A stretch of 64,000 nt of DNA from Hyphomicrobiales bacterium (GTDB lineage Bacteria; Pseudomonadota; Alphaproteobacteria; Rhizobiales; Rhizobiaceae), in assembly GCA_900472625.1 (NCBI GenBank), contig UCIT01000018.1, positions 62,001 through 126,000 of the forward strand, given 5' to 3'. The translations under genes and the position numbers were made by a program. Position 1 is the stretch's first letter. Each line of letters begins with the position of its first letter. Of this stretch, positions 16,944-26,313 are shown piece by piece. The notes beneath the pieces are model-generated. The model did not search any database. It saw nothing but the letters and a program-made list of their open reading frames with translations, and was not told the origin of the DNA.

Positions 16944-16966
16944 GGTTGGCGCTCCGCGCGCCAACC
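16944..16966 (+). terminator. Hairpin between GST and hydrolase genes
   Basis: GGTTGGCGC pairs perfectly with GCGCCAACC across 5 bases. There is no T tract, so it is more likely a processing or partial termination site than a strong terminator. Confidence 0.4.
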
Positions 16967-16997
16967 GACGCACCAACCCTCAATCGAGATTAGCGAT

Positions 16998-17969
16998 ATG
17001 ACAAACGAAAACAATCTGGCGGCATCGCGTCGCAACCTCCTGATTGGCGCTGCGTCGGCTGTTGCTGGCGTCGGTCTGGTGGCCGCGACCGGCACCGCGA
17101 GCGCGGCGGCCAAGGGTACGGCCGATATCAAGGTCGTTAGCAAAACAGCAAACACCATCACCACGAAGGACGGAACCCAGATCTATTATAAGGATTGGGG
17201 CAAGGGGCCGACGGTCGTGTTCACCCACGGATACCCGCTGTCTTCCGACGCGTGGGAAAATCAGATGTTCTTTCTCGCGCAGAACGGCTTTCGCGTTATC
17301 GCGCACGATCGCCGCGGTTTCGGTCGTTCGAGCCAGCCGAGCAATGGCTACGACTACGACACTTTCGCCGACGATCTCGCGACAGTTGTCGAAGCGCTTG
17401 ATGTCAAGGACGCCGTCTTCGTCGGACACTCGATGGGCGGCGGTGAGGTAGCACGGTATATCGCACGCCACGGCGAGAAGCGCGTCCGCAAGGTCGCCTT
17501 CGTAGCAGCGGTTACTCCATTCCTTCTGAAGACGGACTCGAATCCGGGCGGCGTTCCCAAAGAGTTCTTCGACACGTTCCGCGCTGCGGTCACAACAGAC
17601 CGTTCGCAGTGGAACAAAGACGTTTCGATGCCCTACTATAACTATAACAGAACGGGCGCGAAGGTATCCGAGGGTGTTCGCGAGGAATATTGGCGTCAGG
17701 GCCAGGCGACTGGTTTCATGGCGGCGTATCATGCCCTCGGAGCATTCTCGGAAACCGACTTCAGAGACGATCTCAAGAAGATCACGGTGCCGGCACTTGT
17801 GATCCACGGAAGCGACGACCAGATCGTTCCGATCGAACTGTCCGGCAAGCTCGCCGTCACTTACCTCAAGAACGGCAAGCTGAAAATCTACGAAGGCGGC
17901 TCTCACGGTTTGATCGTGACTGACAAGGAAAAACTTAACGCCGATCTGCTCGAGTTTGCCAAGGCGTAA
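16998..17969 (+). CDS. Tat-exported alpha/beta hydrolase, chloroperoxidase/arylesterase-like
   Basis: A 323-residue hydrolase with a twin-arginine signal (SRRNLL at 10-15, hydrophobic run, AASA-type cleavage near 35). The mature part resembles cofactor-free haloperoxidases/esterases: HGYPLSSDAW oxyanion motif, HDRRGFGRS, nucleophile S145 in GHSMGGGE, acid in GSDDQIVP, catalytic His in GGSHGLI. Export by Tat is rare for this family. ATG 16998 is chosen because the Tat signal follows directly. It lies behind the GST and may share its transcript; a terminator follows. Confidence 0.9.
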   Translation: MTNENNLAASRRNLLIGAASAVAGVGLVAATGTASAAAKGTADIKVVSKTANTITTKDGTQIYYKDWGKGPTVVFTHGYPLSSDAWENQMFFLAQNGFRVIAHDRRGFGRSSQPSNGYDYDTFADDLATVVEALDVKDAVFVGHSMGGGEVARYIARHGEKRVRKVAFVAAVTPFLLKTDSNPGGVPKEFFDTFRAAVTTDRSQWNKDVSMPYYNYNRTGAKVSEGVREEYWRQGQATGFMAAYHALGAFSETDFRDDLKKITVPALVIHGSDDQIVPIELSGKLAVTYLKNGKLKIYEGGSHGLIVTDKEKLNADLLEFAKA

Positions 17970-17994
17970 ATCCTCAGATACGTCATTCAAGGAA

Positions 17995-18018
17995 GGGTCC
18001 ACCAATGTCGGTGGGCCC
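17995..18018 (+). terminator. Rho-independent terminator
   Basis: GGGTCCACC pairs with GGTGGGCCC (one G-U pair) over a 6-base loop and is followed by TTTTATT. It ends the GST/hydrolase transcript. Confidence 0.75.
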
Positions 18019-18066
18019 TTTTATTGTTTGCAGTATCGGTAGAGACGGTGAGAATTTGAATCTCAT

Positions 18067-18078
18067 ATAGGGGCATAT
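18067..18078. promoter_or_regulatory. GGGGCATAT half operator upstream of the ten-gene operon
   Basis: ATAGGGGCATAT followed by AAGACT. The stretch is nearly the same as the reverse complement around 60904 (TAGGGGCATAT then GAGACT). It lies 104 bp before the first gene of the operon. Confidence 0.55.
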
Positions 18079-18181
18079 AAGACTAAATATAATCTAGATA
18101 ATAGATGGAGATTAAAAAGGCTGGCACTTCAGAAAACCCGTCCGAAAAGACAGACTGTTCTGGCTTTAGAAGGGGAAAATC

Positions 18182-19366
18182 ATGAAGCTGTTAGAGCCGC
18201 TAAGTCTGCCGTCGTTCAGGCTCAAGAACCGGATTGTGATGGCCCCGCTGGCGCGTGCCCGAGGGGATGAGGCTAGAGCGCCAAAACAAATCGTTGCGAC
18301 GCACTACGCGCAACGAGCATCCGCAGGCCTCATCATAACGGAAGCAAACCACGTCTCCACGCAAAGCGCCACTCGCGCGACAGCTACCGCGCATCACAAC
18401 GAACGCCAGAGTAGTGCATGGCGAAATGTAGTCGAAGAGGTTCACAGTGCGGGCGGATTGATCTTCCAGCAAATCTATCATGTCGGACGAAAGTCCCTTC
18501 TGTCTAATACGCCAGGCAGGCAAGCTCCGGTCGCACCGTCTGCGCTTGCCGCGTACGGCGGCATAATGACGGAGAACGGCCTCGAGGAATTTCCGGTGCC
18601 GCGGCCGCTGGAGTTTGAAGAAATACCTGGCATCGTAGAGGATTATCGGCGATCCGTGATCCTTGCGAGGGAAGCGGGCTTCGATGGCGTTGAGATTCTC
18701 GCGGGGAACGGGTTTCTCATCGACCAGTTCCTAAGGGACTCTGCCAATCATAGAACTGACCTGTATGGCGGTCCCATCGAAAATCGCGCCCGCTTGCTTC
18801 TTGAGATCGTCGATGCCGCGATTGCCGAGATCGGTGCTCATCGAATTGGCGTACGCCTGTCCCCACATTTCAGAGCTGACCGGATCGGCGATTCCAATCC
18901 CCGCGCGACGTTCAGCTACGTAGCTTCTGAACTGAACAAGCGCGAAGTCGCATATATCCATCTCTTGGAAGGCACATCTTACGACGAGAGCGGTGATGTA
19001 CCGCTCTACAAGCGCCTGGTGTCCAAGGCGTCCAACGGATCCGGCCCGCGCCCAGGTGAAGACTTTCTCGCTCCTGTGATCCGAAGCCTATTCCACGGTG
19101 TCCTGATATTGAACAGCGGCTATGACCGGGAAAGTGCGGAAGAGGTGGTTGCCAGCGGACTCGCCGATGCAGTGTCCTTCGGCAAGTTATTTATCGCCAA
19201 CCCCGACTTACCGCGTCGTTTTCAACTCGGTGCGCCCCTTAACGAGGCTGACACATCGACGTATTACACGAATGGTCCTGAAGGCTACATCGACTACCCT
19301 TTTCTTGATCAAGATGCCACTCCGGAAGCACTGCCGAACGTACTGCAGTCAGGAGGGCAGCTATGA
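18182..19366 (+). CDS. Old yellow enzyme family protein with replaced active-site residues
   Basis: A 394-residue FMN-binding barrel of the NADH:flavin oxidoreductase/OYE family. Family features present are LKNRIVMAPLARAR at the start, QIYHVGRKS, FLRDSANHRTDLYGGPIENRARLLLEI and the FMN-phosphate region near the end. In the substrate-binding motif, normally EIHxANGY, it reads EILAGNGF: the binding His is L173 and the proton-donor Tyr is F178, while N176 is kept. It may reduce an unusual substrate or catalyse another flavin reaction. It is the first gene of a ten-gene operon and overlaps the next by ATGA. Confidence 0.88.
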   Translation: MKLLEPLSLPSFRLKNRIVMAPLARARGDEARAPKQIVATHYAQRASAGLIITEANHVSTQSATRATATAHHNERQSSAWRNVVEEVHSAGGLIFQQIYHVGRKSLLSNTPGRQAPVAPSALAAYGGIMTENGLEEFPVPRPLEFEEIPGIVEDYRRSVILAREAGFDGVEILAGNGFLIDQFLRDSANHRTDLYGGPIENRARLLLEIVDAAIAEIGAHRIGVRLSPHFRADRIGDSNPRATFSYVASELNKREVAYIHLLEGTSYDESGDVPLYKRLVSKASNGSGPRPGEDFLAPVIRSLFHGVLILNSGYDRESAEEVVASGLADAVSFGKLFIANPDLPRRFQLGAPLNEADTSTYYTNGPEGYIDYPFLDQDATPEALPNVLQSGGQL

Positions 19367-20529
19367 CAAGTCACGACAAATCCGTTCGATCGATATTGGA
19401 TGACGATCTTCTCGCCAATCTGCGATCGAATTTTTCCCAAACCGCAGCGCTCCACGATCGCGACGCTTCTTTTCCTTACGATAACTTCCGCTTACTGGCC
19501 GAGCACAAGTTGATTGCTCTCACAGTCCCGCGAGAGCTGGGCGGACTAGGTGGCGGAATTCGAGATGCGGTGAAGCTTGTTTCGGCCGTTGGTGCCGGTG
19601 AGGCATCGACGGGATTGCTCGTCGCGATGAATTGCCTAATGCACCACGTGATGGGCAAAACACGACCGCCAGTTTACGACGAAATAGCCGCTTCGGCCGT
19701 CGAAGGGGACGGGATTTTGAACGCCTTGCAGGCTGAACCCGATCTCGGTTCCACTGTCCGAGGTGGTCTTCCGGGGACGTATGTCACGCGACAGAATTCC
19801 GGCGGGTGGAAGCTGAACGGTAGAAAAGCATATGCGACTGGTAGTCCGATAGTTAAGTGGTGGCTCACGCTCGCCAGAACCGACGAAGGTCAGCCCAAGG
19901 TCGGCACGGTTGTCGTACCAGCGCGGGCAGAGGGACTTACTGTCGTACCGACATGGAACCACGCTGGTTTGCGCGCGACCGCCAGCCACGAAATCAAGTT
20001 CGACGATGTCTCGCTTGCCGAAAACGCGGCAACCGGATTCTTTACACCTGGCTCGCCTGAGGCAATTGCACGTCGTGCGACAATCGATCTTTGGTCGTGT
20101 TTGTTGACCGCTGCGCTTTACGACGGAATCGCGTCTGCCGGCCGGGATTGGGTACGTCGTTTTCTCTTGGAACGAACTCCATCAAATCTCGGCGCAGCAC
20201 TGGCAACAGTTCCCCGACTGCAGGGAGTTCTCGGCGAGATCGAAACGCTTCTGATGATAAATCGGTCGCTTATCGACGGCTGTGCAGCAGCTGCGGAGGT
20301 TGCTCGTACGCCGGACGCTATCAGTGCACAAATGGTCAAGCATGTCGTAACCACCAATGCCGTGAAAGCACTGGAACTGGCGCTCAGTATCTCAGGAAAT
20401 CATGGGCTCGACAAAGACAACCCGCTCGAACGGCACTATCGAGACGCACTCTGCGGGCGTGTCCATGCACCTCAGTCTGACACCATTCTTGTGAATGCCG
20501 GTCGTGTGTCCCTTTCCGCAGCCGTATGA
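19363..20529 (+). CDS. Acyl-CoA dehydrogenase-like flavoprotein (possible monooxygenase)
   Basis: A 388-residue flavoprotein with the acyl-CoA dehydrogenase fold: helical N-terminal domain (TVPRELGGLGGG), middle beta domain (LNGRKAYATGSP, then DDVSLAEN) and C-terminal helical domain ending NPLERHYRDALCGRVHAPQSD. The ending resembles the group that includes flavin-dependent monooxygenases such as DszC/SfnB rather than beta-oxidation enzymes, and I cannot place a canonical catalytic Glu. It is coupled to the OYE-like gene by ATGA. Together they suggest a redox attack on a compound imported by the transporter that follows. Confidence 0.8.
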   Translation: MTSHDKSVRSILDDDLLANLRSNFSQTAALHDRDASFPYDNFRLLAEHKLIALTVPRELGGLGGGIRDAVKLVSAVGAGEASTGLLVAMNCLMHHVMGKTRPPVYDEIAASAVEGDGILNALQAEPDLGSTVRGGLPGTYVTRQNSGGWKLNGRKAYATGSPIVKWWLTLARTDEGQPKVGTVVVPARAEGLTVVPTWNHAGLRATASHEIKFDDVSLAENAATGFFTPGSPEAIARRATIDLWSCLLTAALYDGIASAGRDWVRRFLLERTPSNLGAALATVPRLQGVLGEIETLLMINRSLIDGCAAAAEVARTPDAISAQMVKHVVTTNAVKALELALSISGNHGLDKDNPLERHYRDALCGRVHAPQSDTILVNAGRVSLSAAV

Positions 20530-20542
20530 TTGGAGAAATTCT

Positions 20543-22150
20543 GTGAGCACGATATTGAACATCAACAGAAGGACCTTCTTGGGTGGCGTGGCTGCGGTGA
20601 CACTTGTGCCGGGTTACGCCAGAGCTGATGAAAGCCCAGTCAAAGGTGGGACGCTAGTTGCGGTTTCACACCCTGGCGAGCCGAACGTCTTGACCGCAGC
20701 GATTGTGCAAACTGGCCAGGTCCAGAGCGTGTCCTCCAAGATTTTTGACGGATTGATCCGATACGGCGAGAACTTCGCGATAGAACCCGAGTTGGCACAG
20801 AGCTGGAAAACTAGCGAAGACGGTAAGGCGCTGACCCTGCATCTCCGACCAGGAGTGCGTTGGCACGACGGTGAAACATTCACCTCGGCTGACGTTAAGT
20901 ACACGTTTGACGAGGTTTGGATGAAAATCCATCCACGCGCTCGTGCTACGTTTGCCTCGGTCGAAACGGTGGAGGTTCCCGATCCGCTTACCGTGGTTTT
21001 TAAACTTCGGAACCCATCCGGCGTTATCCTTGGCGCGCTCAATTCGGTCGAGCTGACGGTGCTACCAAAACATCTTTACGAGGGCACTGACGTACTGAAA
21101 AATCCCTACAACAGTGCGCCAGTAGGAACCGGCCCATTCCGCTTTAAAGAGTGGGCCAGAGGAGACAAGATTGTCCTGGAGCGCAACCCTGATTACTGGG
21201 ACACCGGAAAACCGCATCTCGACCGTATCGTCTATCGCGTGATTCCTGATGCCACTTCGCGGTTTGCGGCGTTCCAAGCCGGTGATGTAGAATTCGGCAC
21301 TCTCTCTCCAATCTCAATCAACGACTTAGCGGCCGCCACGGACAACAGCAAACTCCACGTGGAGTTTGGTGGCTACGAGTGGCTCGCATCCGCGGTCGTC
21401 GCAGAATTCAATGTCCGGCGGCCGCCGTTTAATGACGTCAGGGTCAGAAAAGCAATCGCGCACGCTGTCGATTTAAACGCAATGTCCAAGGTTACGACCC
21501 GGGGCACCGCTAGACCGGGTACATCTCCCGTGCTTTCGACTCAATCCAACTTCTACGAAGATCAAGGGCTGCCAACCTACCCGTTCGATCGGGCCAAGGC
21601 GGAACAGTTGCTTGACGAGGCCGGATTACCTGCGGGTAGCGACGGCGTACGTTTCTCCATAACTCTAGACTGGCTCCCCTTCGGCGAAAATTTCCTCCGG
21701 TATGGAGAGTTCATTCGTCAGTCCCTGAAGCGGGTGGGGATCGACGTGACGTTGCGAAATCAGGACCTCGCACAGTTCTTTCGGCGGGTCTATTCTTTGA
21801 ACGATTTCGATTTCCTTGTGTCTCACCGCGCCGGATTCGGCGATCCGCAGATCGGCATTGACCGCGTATTCTGGTCAAAGGCGATCCTCAAGGACGTGCC
21901 TTGGTCAAACGCCTCCGGCTACAGCAACACTAAGATGGATGGGCTAATCGAGGCGGCTCATGCTGCCCCAACGGAAAGCGAGCGAGTGGCGATCTACAAG
22001 AGAGTGCAGATCCAAGCACAGACCGATCTGCCACATTTCACGCTCCTGGAAAACAAACAATACACAGTCGCTTCAGCGCGTCTACGGGGAGTGTCGAGGG
22101 GCTCGAACAGTGCATATGACCCCCTCAAGAACGCGTGGTTGTCATCGTGA
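20543..22150 (+). CDS. ABC transporter substrate-binding protein, Dpp/Opp type
   Basis: A 535-residue periplasmic solute-binding protein of family 5 (peptide/nickel/opine type). A Tat-like signal is present (INRRTFLGG, residues 7-15, then a hydrophobic run to about 33). Family motifs are LAQSWKTSEDGKALTLHLRPGVRWHDGETFTS-type context, PVGTGPF and VRKAIAHAVD. I chose GTG 20543 (TGGAG upstream) because the signal starts there. The end overlaps the permease by GTGA. The ligand is unknown; family 5 proteins bind many non-peptide molecules. Confidence 0.92.
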   Translation: MSTILNINRRTFLGGVAAVTLVPGYARADESPVKGGTLVAVSHPGEPNVLTAAIVQTGQVQSVSSKIFDGLIRYGENFAIEPELAQSWKTSEDGKALTLHLRPGVRWHDGETFTSADVKYTFDEVWMKIHPRARATFASVETVEVPDPLTVVFKLRNPSGVILGALNSVELTVLPKHLYEGTDVLKNPYNSAPVGTGPFRFKEWARGDKIVLERNPDYWDTGKPHLDRIVYRVIPDATSRFAAFQAGDVEFGTLSPISINDLAAATDNSKLHVEFGGYEWLASAVVAEFNVRRPPFNDVRVRKAIAHAVDLNAMSKVTTRGTARPGTSPVLSTQSNFYEDQGLPTYPFDRAKAEQLLDEAGLPAGSDGVRFSITLDWLPFGENFLRYGEFIRQSLKRVGIDVTLRNQDLAQFFRRVYSLNDFDFLVSHRAGFGDPQIGIDRVFWSKAILKDVPWSNASGYSNTKMDGLIEAAHAAPTESERVAIYKRVQIQAQTDLPHFTLLENKQYTVASARLRGVSRGSNSAYDPLKNAWLSS

Positions 22151-23172
22151 CAGACGGGGCTCACGAACCGAGCGTTTCTGCGCGAAAACAGAGCGTGTCG
22201 CCGCGATTGCGCTATCTCGCAATACGAATCATCCAGGTGGTTCCGACGTTGCTGCTCGTCGTCCTATTCTCATTCGTGCTCTTGCACCTTGCACCTGGCG
22301 ACCCAGCCCAAGTCCTGGCAGGCGAAGCGGGAGGTGCCACGCCCGAGTACCTGTCTCAACTAAGGATGAGTTATGGCTTGGACAAACCTGTCTACGTTCA
22401 ATTCGTCTTGTACGTTCAGAATGTGTGTCGAGGTAACCTTGGGTTTTCATTCCGCGCTAACATGCCTGTGCTGGAATTGATCTCAGCAAGACTCACGCCC
22501 ACATTGTTGCTTGCGGGCGCATCGCTCATCATCGCCATGTCGGTAGGACTGGTGGCAGGGGCAATCGCCGCCCTGTACCGCGGCAAGGCGATTGACATTC
22601 TTATCAGCAACACGGCGCTTGCAGTCTACGCTACGCCGAGCTTCCTTTTGGGCATTGGTCTGATCGTTCTGCTTTCATTACACCTCGAACTGCTTCCGAC
22701 CGGTGGCTACGTCGATGTCTCCAGTGAAGCCGGCTGGATCGCTTACCTCTCGAGTTTGACAAAGCACTTGGTCATGCCCGCGGTCGCGCTTGGAGCGTTT
22801 TATGCCGCGATTTATGCACGCTTTGTTCGAGCTGCCATGCTTGAGGTTTACACGCATCAGCATGTGAGCGGCGCGCGCGCCAGGGGGCTATCGCATTTTC
22901 AGATCGCCATTCGTCATGTTTTGCGAAACTCCCTATTGCCTTTCGTGACATTGGTGGGCCTTCAAGCGGGTTCCATACTGAGCGGAGCTATTCTGGTCGA
23001 AACGGTCTTTGCTTGGCCAGGGCTTGGACGCCTTGCTTACGAAGCCATGCTGCAGCGCGACTACAACCTTCTGTCGGGATTGGTCCTGTGCAGTGGGTTA
23101 GTTGTAATGGCCGTCAACGTGGCAGTCGATGCCGTTTACGCTGTCCTCGATCCGAGGATTGAACTACGATGA
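22147..23172 (+). CDS. ABC transporter permease, DppB type
   Basis: A 341-residue inner-membrane permease with about six transmembrane segments. The first helix RIIQVVPTLLLVVLFSFVLL precedes HLAPGDPA, a DppB hallmark. The coupling (EAA) loop is RARGLSHFQIAIRHVLRN, and ETVFAWPGLGRL is the usual C-terminal segment. GTG 22147 overlaps the preceding stop, a sign of tight coupling; an in-frame GTG at 22135 is possible. It forms the translocation channel with the next permease. Confidence 0.93.
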   Translation: MTDGAHEPSVSARKQSVSPRLRYLAIRIIQVVPTLLLVVLFSFVLLHLAPGDPAQVLAGEAGGATPEYLSQLRMSYGLDKPVYVQFVLYVQNVCRGNLGFSFRANMPVLELISARLTPTLLLAGASLIIAMSVGLVAGAIAALYRGKAIDILISNTALAVYATPSFLLGIGLIVLLSLHLELLPTGGYVDVSSEAGWIAYLSSLTKHLVMPAVALGAFYAAIYARFVRAAMLEVYTHQHVSGARARGLSHFQIAIRHVLRNSLLPFVTLVGLQAGSILSGAILVETVFAWPGLGRLAYEAMLQRDYNLLSGLVLCSGLVVMAVNVAVDAVYAVLDPRIELR

Positions 23173-24041
23173 CACTAAAGAGTGACCAACTATCAAATAG
23201 GCATGTCGTAGGGTGGTTGCGCCCCGCAATTCGGCGCTGGCCAGCATCGCTGCGGATTGGCCTCCTTTTATTGCTCGTCCAGGTACTCGTCGCCGTATTT
23301 GCCGACTACCTTTATCCCGGGGATCCCTTCGATCTTGTCGGAATGCCTTTCACGCCGCCAGGCGATGATCCACTCTTCCCACTCGGAACGGATATTCTTG
23401 GAAGAGATATCGCCGCCATGCTCGCTCATGGTGCCCGGACTTCGCTCGCAATCGGTTTAATCGCCACGCTGGTAGCGAGCGCTATCGGAACCTGCCTTGG
23501 TCTTATAGCCGGGTATGTTGGCGGCTGGTTTGACCACCTTATCATGCGGTTCACCGAGCTGTTCCAGGTGGTGCCACATTTTCTACTCGCGATGATCCTC
23601 CTCTCGATCATGGGGCCGCAGCTTCCGAACATCGTGATGGCGGTCGGGCTCACCAGTTGGTCAATGGTCGCTAGAATGGTCAGGGCCGAAACGCTCAAAA
23701 TCCGCGAAATGGACTTCGTGAAGATAGCGGTCGTTATGGGTGGTGGTCACGCGCGGGCTGTCCTCATCCATGTTCTTCCAAACACGCTCGGACCTATCGT
23801 CACCGCCGCATCCATCCTGTCTTCGCTCGCGGTGCTCACCGAGGCCGGGCTTGCCTTTCTCGGGCTCAACGACAGCAACTTCGTGAGCTGGGGCGGCATG
23901 ATGGGAACGTCGAGAGATGCCCTTCTTACCGCACCGTACATGACGATCATTCCGGGGCTCGCCATCGTGACCACGGTCGGCGCTCTTAGTCTGGTCGGCG
24001 ACGGTGTCTCAAAGCTAACAGCGCGGGGTGGTGGCGTATGA
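23169..24041 (+). CDS. ABC transporter permease, DppC type
   Basis: A 290-residue second permease of the Dpp/Opp type, about six transmembrane segments. The motifs are HPLGTDxLGRD-like FPLGTDILGRDI near residue 75, GLIAGYVGGWFDHLIMRF, and the ATP-binding-protein contact loop VKIAVVMGGGHARAVLIHVLPN. It overlaps both neighbours by ATGA and pairs with the DppB-like permease. Confidence 0.93.
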   Translation: MTLKSDQLSNRHVVGWLRPAIRRWPASLRIGLLLLLVQVLVAVFADYLYPGDPFDLVGMPFTPPGDDPLFPLGTDILGRDIAAMLAHGARTSLAIGLIATLVASAIGTCLGLIAGYVGGWFDHLIMRFTELFQVVPHFLLAMILLSIMGPQLPNIVMAVGLTSWSMVARMVRAETLKIREMDFVKIAVVMGGGHARAVLIHVLPNTLGPIVTAASILSSLAVLTEAGLAFLGLNDSNFVSWGGMMGTSRDALLTAPYMTIIPGLAIVTTVGALSLVGDGVSKLTARGGGV

Positions 24042-25033
24042 CGAACCAGACAGTGCTCGGTGTGAGGGACTTAGGAGTGTCAATAATGGGGCCGCTGGGG
24101 CCTTCAGAGGCTGTTCGTGGTATCGACATCGAACTCTACCGTGGCGAAACGTTGGGTATCGTCGGCGAGTCTGGCTGCGGAAAGTCGCTTACTGCCTTGG
24201 CATTATCGGGCCTACTGCCTGATGGCGTACGGATTTCACGCGGGCAGATCAGTATCCTTGGTGAGGTCGCCACGGAATACGATGAAGCTCTTTGGCGGCG
24301 AGTACGAGGCCGAAGTGTTGCCCTGATCTTTCAAGACCCAATGGCGATGCTAAATCCTGTGCTGACCATCGGAGCACAGATTTGCGAGGCGATTCAAGCC
24401 CACAAGACAATCAGATGGTCGGACGCCAGGCGGGAGGCCGTTAGCCTCCTCGGAAGGGTGAGACTACCGGATCCGCAGCGCATAGTGGATTGCTACCCAC
24501 ACCAGCTTTCTGGCGGAATGGCACAGCGCGTAGCGATCGCTATAGCGATAGCCAACAGGCCCGACATCCTGATTGCGGACGAACCAACGACGGCGCTCGA
24601 CGCAACAGTACAGATTGAAATTCTTGCGTTGCTCAAAGATATCCAGCGTGAGACCGGAATGGCAATTCTCATCGTGAGCCACGACCTTGAGCTTATAGCC
24701 CGATGGGCGGATCGAGTGCTCGTCATGTACGCCGGCAAGGCGGTCGAGGTTCGGTCCGCTCGCGATATCCTCACAAAGGCCAGTCACCCATACACCCTTG
24801 CTTTGATCGCGTCGCGGCCGAGACGGCGACTTAACTACGGGAGGCGGCAACGGCTTGAGGAAATTCCCGGCCGGGTCCCCTTGCCGAGTGAACGGTTGAG
24901 TGGTTGTGGGTTTGCCGAGCGCTGCGCAGTGGCAGACGACGAATGCAAGAGCAATGCGCCGGATGGCCATCAAATCGAAGACGGAACAGTCTGGTGCCAC
25001 CATGCGATTGGATGCGAGGCGATTGCACAATGA
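24038..25033 (+). CDS. ABC transporter ATPase, DppD type
   Basis: A 331-residue ATPase subunit. Walker A GESGCGKS lies at about residues 43-50, the signature LSGGMAQR and Walker B ILIADEPTTALD follow, and the C-terminal oligopeptide-transporter extension contains the Cys-rich region (CGFAERCAVADDECK) that in relatives holds an iron-sulphur cluster. It overlaps the next ATPase by ATGA and powers import with it. Confidence 0.94.
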   Translation: MTNQTVLGVRDLGVSIMGPLGPSEAVRGIDIELYRGETLGIVGESGCGKSLTALALSGLLPDGVRISRGQISILGEVATEYDEALWRRVRGRSVALIFQDPMAMLNPVLTIGAQICEAIQAHKTIRWSDARREAVSLLGRVRLPDPQRIVDCYPHQLSGGMAQRVAIAIAIANRPDILIADEPTTALDATVQIEILALLKDIQRETGMAILIVSHDLELIARWADRVLVMYAGKAVEVRSARDILTKASHPYTLALIASRPRRRLNYGRRQRLEEIPGRVPLPSERLSGCGFAERCAVADDECKSNAPDGHQIEDGTVWCHHAIGCEAIAQ

Positions 25034-25779
25034 CACGTACGATACTTCGGGCGGCAGGCCTCACTGTTTCATACGGCGTCGGCCAACGTAAACGGAGAGC
25101 CTTGGATGCTGTCGATCTCGACATAGAACGAGGCGAAGTCCTCGCAGTTGTAGGGGGATCTGGGTCGGGAAAATCTACGCTGGCGCGCTCGCTGATAGGC
25201 ATGACAGTTGCCGGTGGGTCTATTGAGCTTGATGGTGAAACTGTAACCGTTTCTGCCGCATCGCGAACGCTGCAGCAGCGACAAAAAATTGGGATGGTTT
25301 TCCAGAGTTCGAGCGTCGCTTTCAATCCGAGGCATGCCGTCGAAGCCATACTGAACGAGCCGTTGCGACTTCTGGGTTCAAGGGGCGCGTTTACTTCGGC
25401 TACAGAGCTATTAGGTATGGTTGGTCTGCCTCCCGCGCTGCTCCGCAGATATCCCTGGGAGTTGTCGGGTGGTCAACGGCAACGGGTCGGCATAGCAAGA
25501 GCTCTGGCTGTCAGTCCCGATCTTTTGATTTGCGATGAAGCTGTCTCTGCACTCGATGTCTCGGTCCAGGCGCAAATTCTCAATTTGCTCACGGATCTCC
25601 AACACCAGGTCGGTCTTTCCATCCTCTTCATATCGCACGATCTATCGGTGGTATCCTACATCGCTGACCGCATCGCGGTGATGCGAGATGGAAAGATCGT
25701 TGAAAGCGGCCCGGCCGATCATGTGCTGGACCGCGCAACGCACGAATACACTCGACGACTTTTGGATGCATCTCTCTAA
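25030..25779 (+). CDS. ABC transporter ATPase, DppF type
   Basis: A 249-residue second ATPase: Walker A GGSGSGKST, signature LSGGQRQR and Walker B LLICDEAVSALD (Ala replaces the common Pro after DE). It lacks the long C-terminal extension of many DppF proteins and ends soon after the D-loop and switch His region (ISHDLSVVSYIADR). It starts at the ATGA overlap at 25030; the reading frame extends further upstream only by chance. It completes the five-part importer. Confidence 0.92.
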   Translation: MTRTILRAAGLTVSYGVGQRKRRALDAVDLDIERGEVLAVVGGSGSGKSTLARSLIGMTVAGGSIELDGETVTVSAASRTLQQRQKIGMVFQSSSVAFNPRHAVEAILNEPLRLLGSRGAFTSATELLGMVGLPPALLRRYPWELSGGQRQRVGIARALAVSPDLLICDEAVSALDVSVQAQILNLLTDLQHQVGLSILFISHDLSVVSYIADRIAVMRDGKIVESGPADHVLDRATHEYTRRLLDASL

Positions 25780-25794
25780 CGAAACGGATTACAC

Positions 25795-26313
25795 ATGTCC
25801 AAGCATCACAGTGATTGGAAGCACCACGGAGTTCAGGTGATCAAGGGAGATCAGCTCGATCCTGGCACGGCGCAGACGCCGGGCATGTTTCGACAAGCTG
25901 CCATCAATCACGCGCGTGTCGGAGCGCAGAAAATCTGGGCAGGAACAGTTTCTATCGCTCCCGATGCTAAAACCGGCGTGCATCATCATGGAGAGTTGGA
26001 GAGCGTAATCTTCATCGTTCGAGGCAAAGCCCGCATGCGGTGGGGCGAGAAATTGGACTATGTGGCCGAAGCTGGGCCGGGAGACTTCATCTTTGTGCCA
26101 CCCTTTGTACCGCACCAAGAAATTAACGCTGATCCTGACAACGTACTCGAGTGCGTCCTTGTTCGCTCTGACAACGAAGCTGTTGTCGTGAATATCCCTG
26201 ACGTTGAGCCAGTCGAACATCCTGAAACTGTACATTGGATCGACCCGATCCACCGGCAGGGCTCGTTCGAATCTGCGACATCCGAAGATAGGAAGGTTGA
26301 AAATGACTATTAA
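25795..26313 (+). CDS. Cupin domain protein
   Basis: A 172-residue single-domain cupin. The metal-binding motif 1 reads GVHHHGELESVIFIVRGKA (two or three His and a Glu around residues 62-68) and motif 2 is PGDFIFVPPFVPHQEIN. It may be a metal-dependent oxygenase or isomerase, or a binding protein. It follows the transporter by 15 bp, and its 3' end overlaps the SDR start by 11 bp, so it belongs to the same operon and may act on the imported compound. Confidence 0.85.
   Translation: MSKHHSDWKHHGVQVIKGDQLDPGTAQTPGMFRQAAINHARVGAQKIWAGTVSIAPDAKTGVHHHGELESVIFIVRGKARMRWGEKLDYVAEAGPGDFIFVPPFVPHQEINADPDNVLECVLVRSDNEAVVVNIPDVEPVEHPETVHWIDPIHRQGSFESATSEDRKVENDY

Noticed and set aside
16980..18005. A 341-residue open frame on the minus strand
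   Set aside because: It is the mirror of the Tat-exported hydrolase gene, which has a full set of family motifs; the antisense translation has none and shows the composition expected of codon shadowing.
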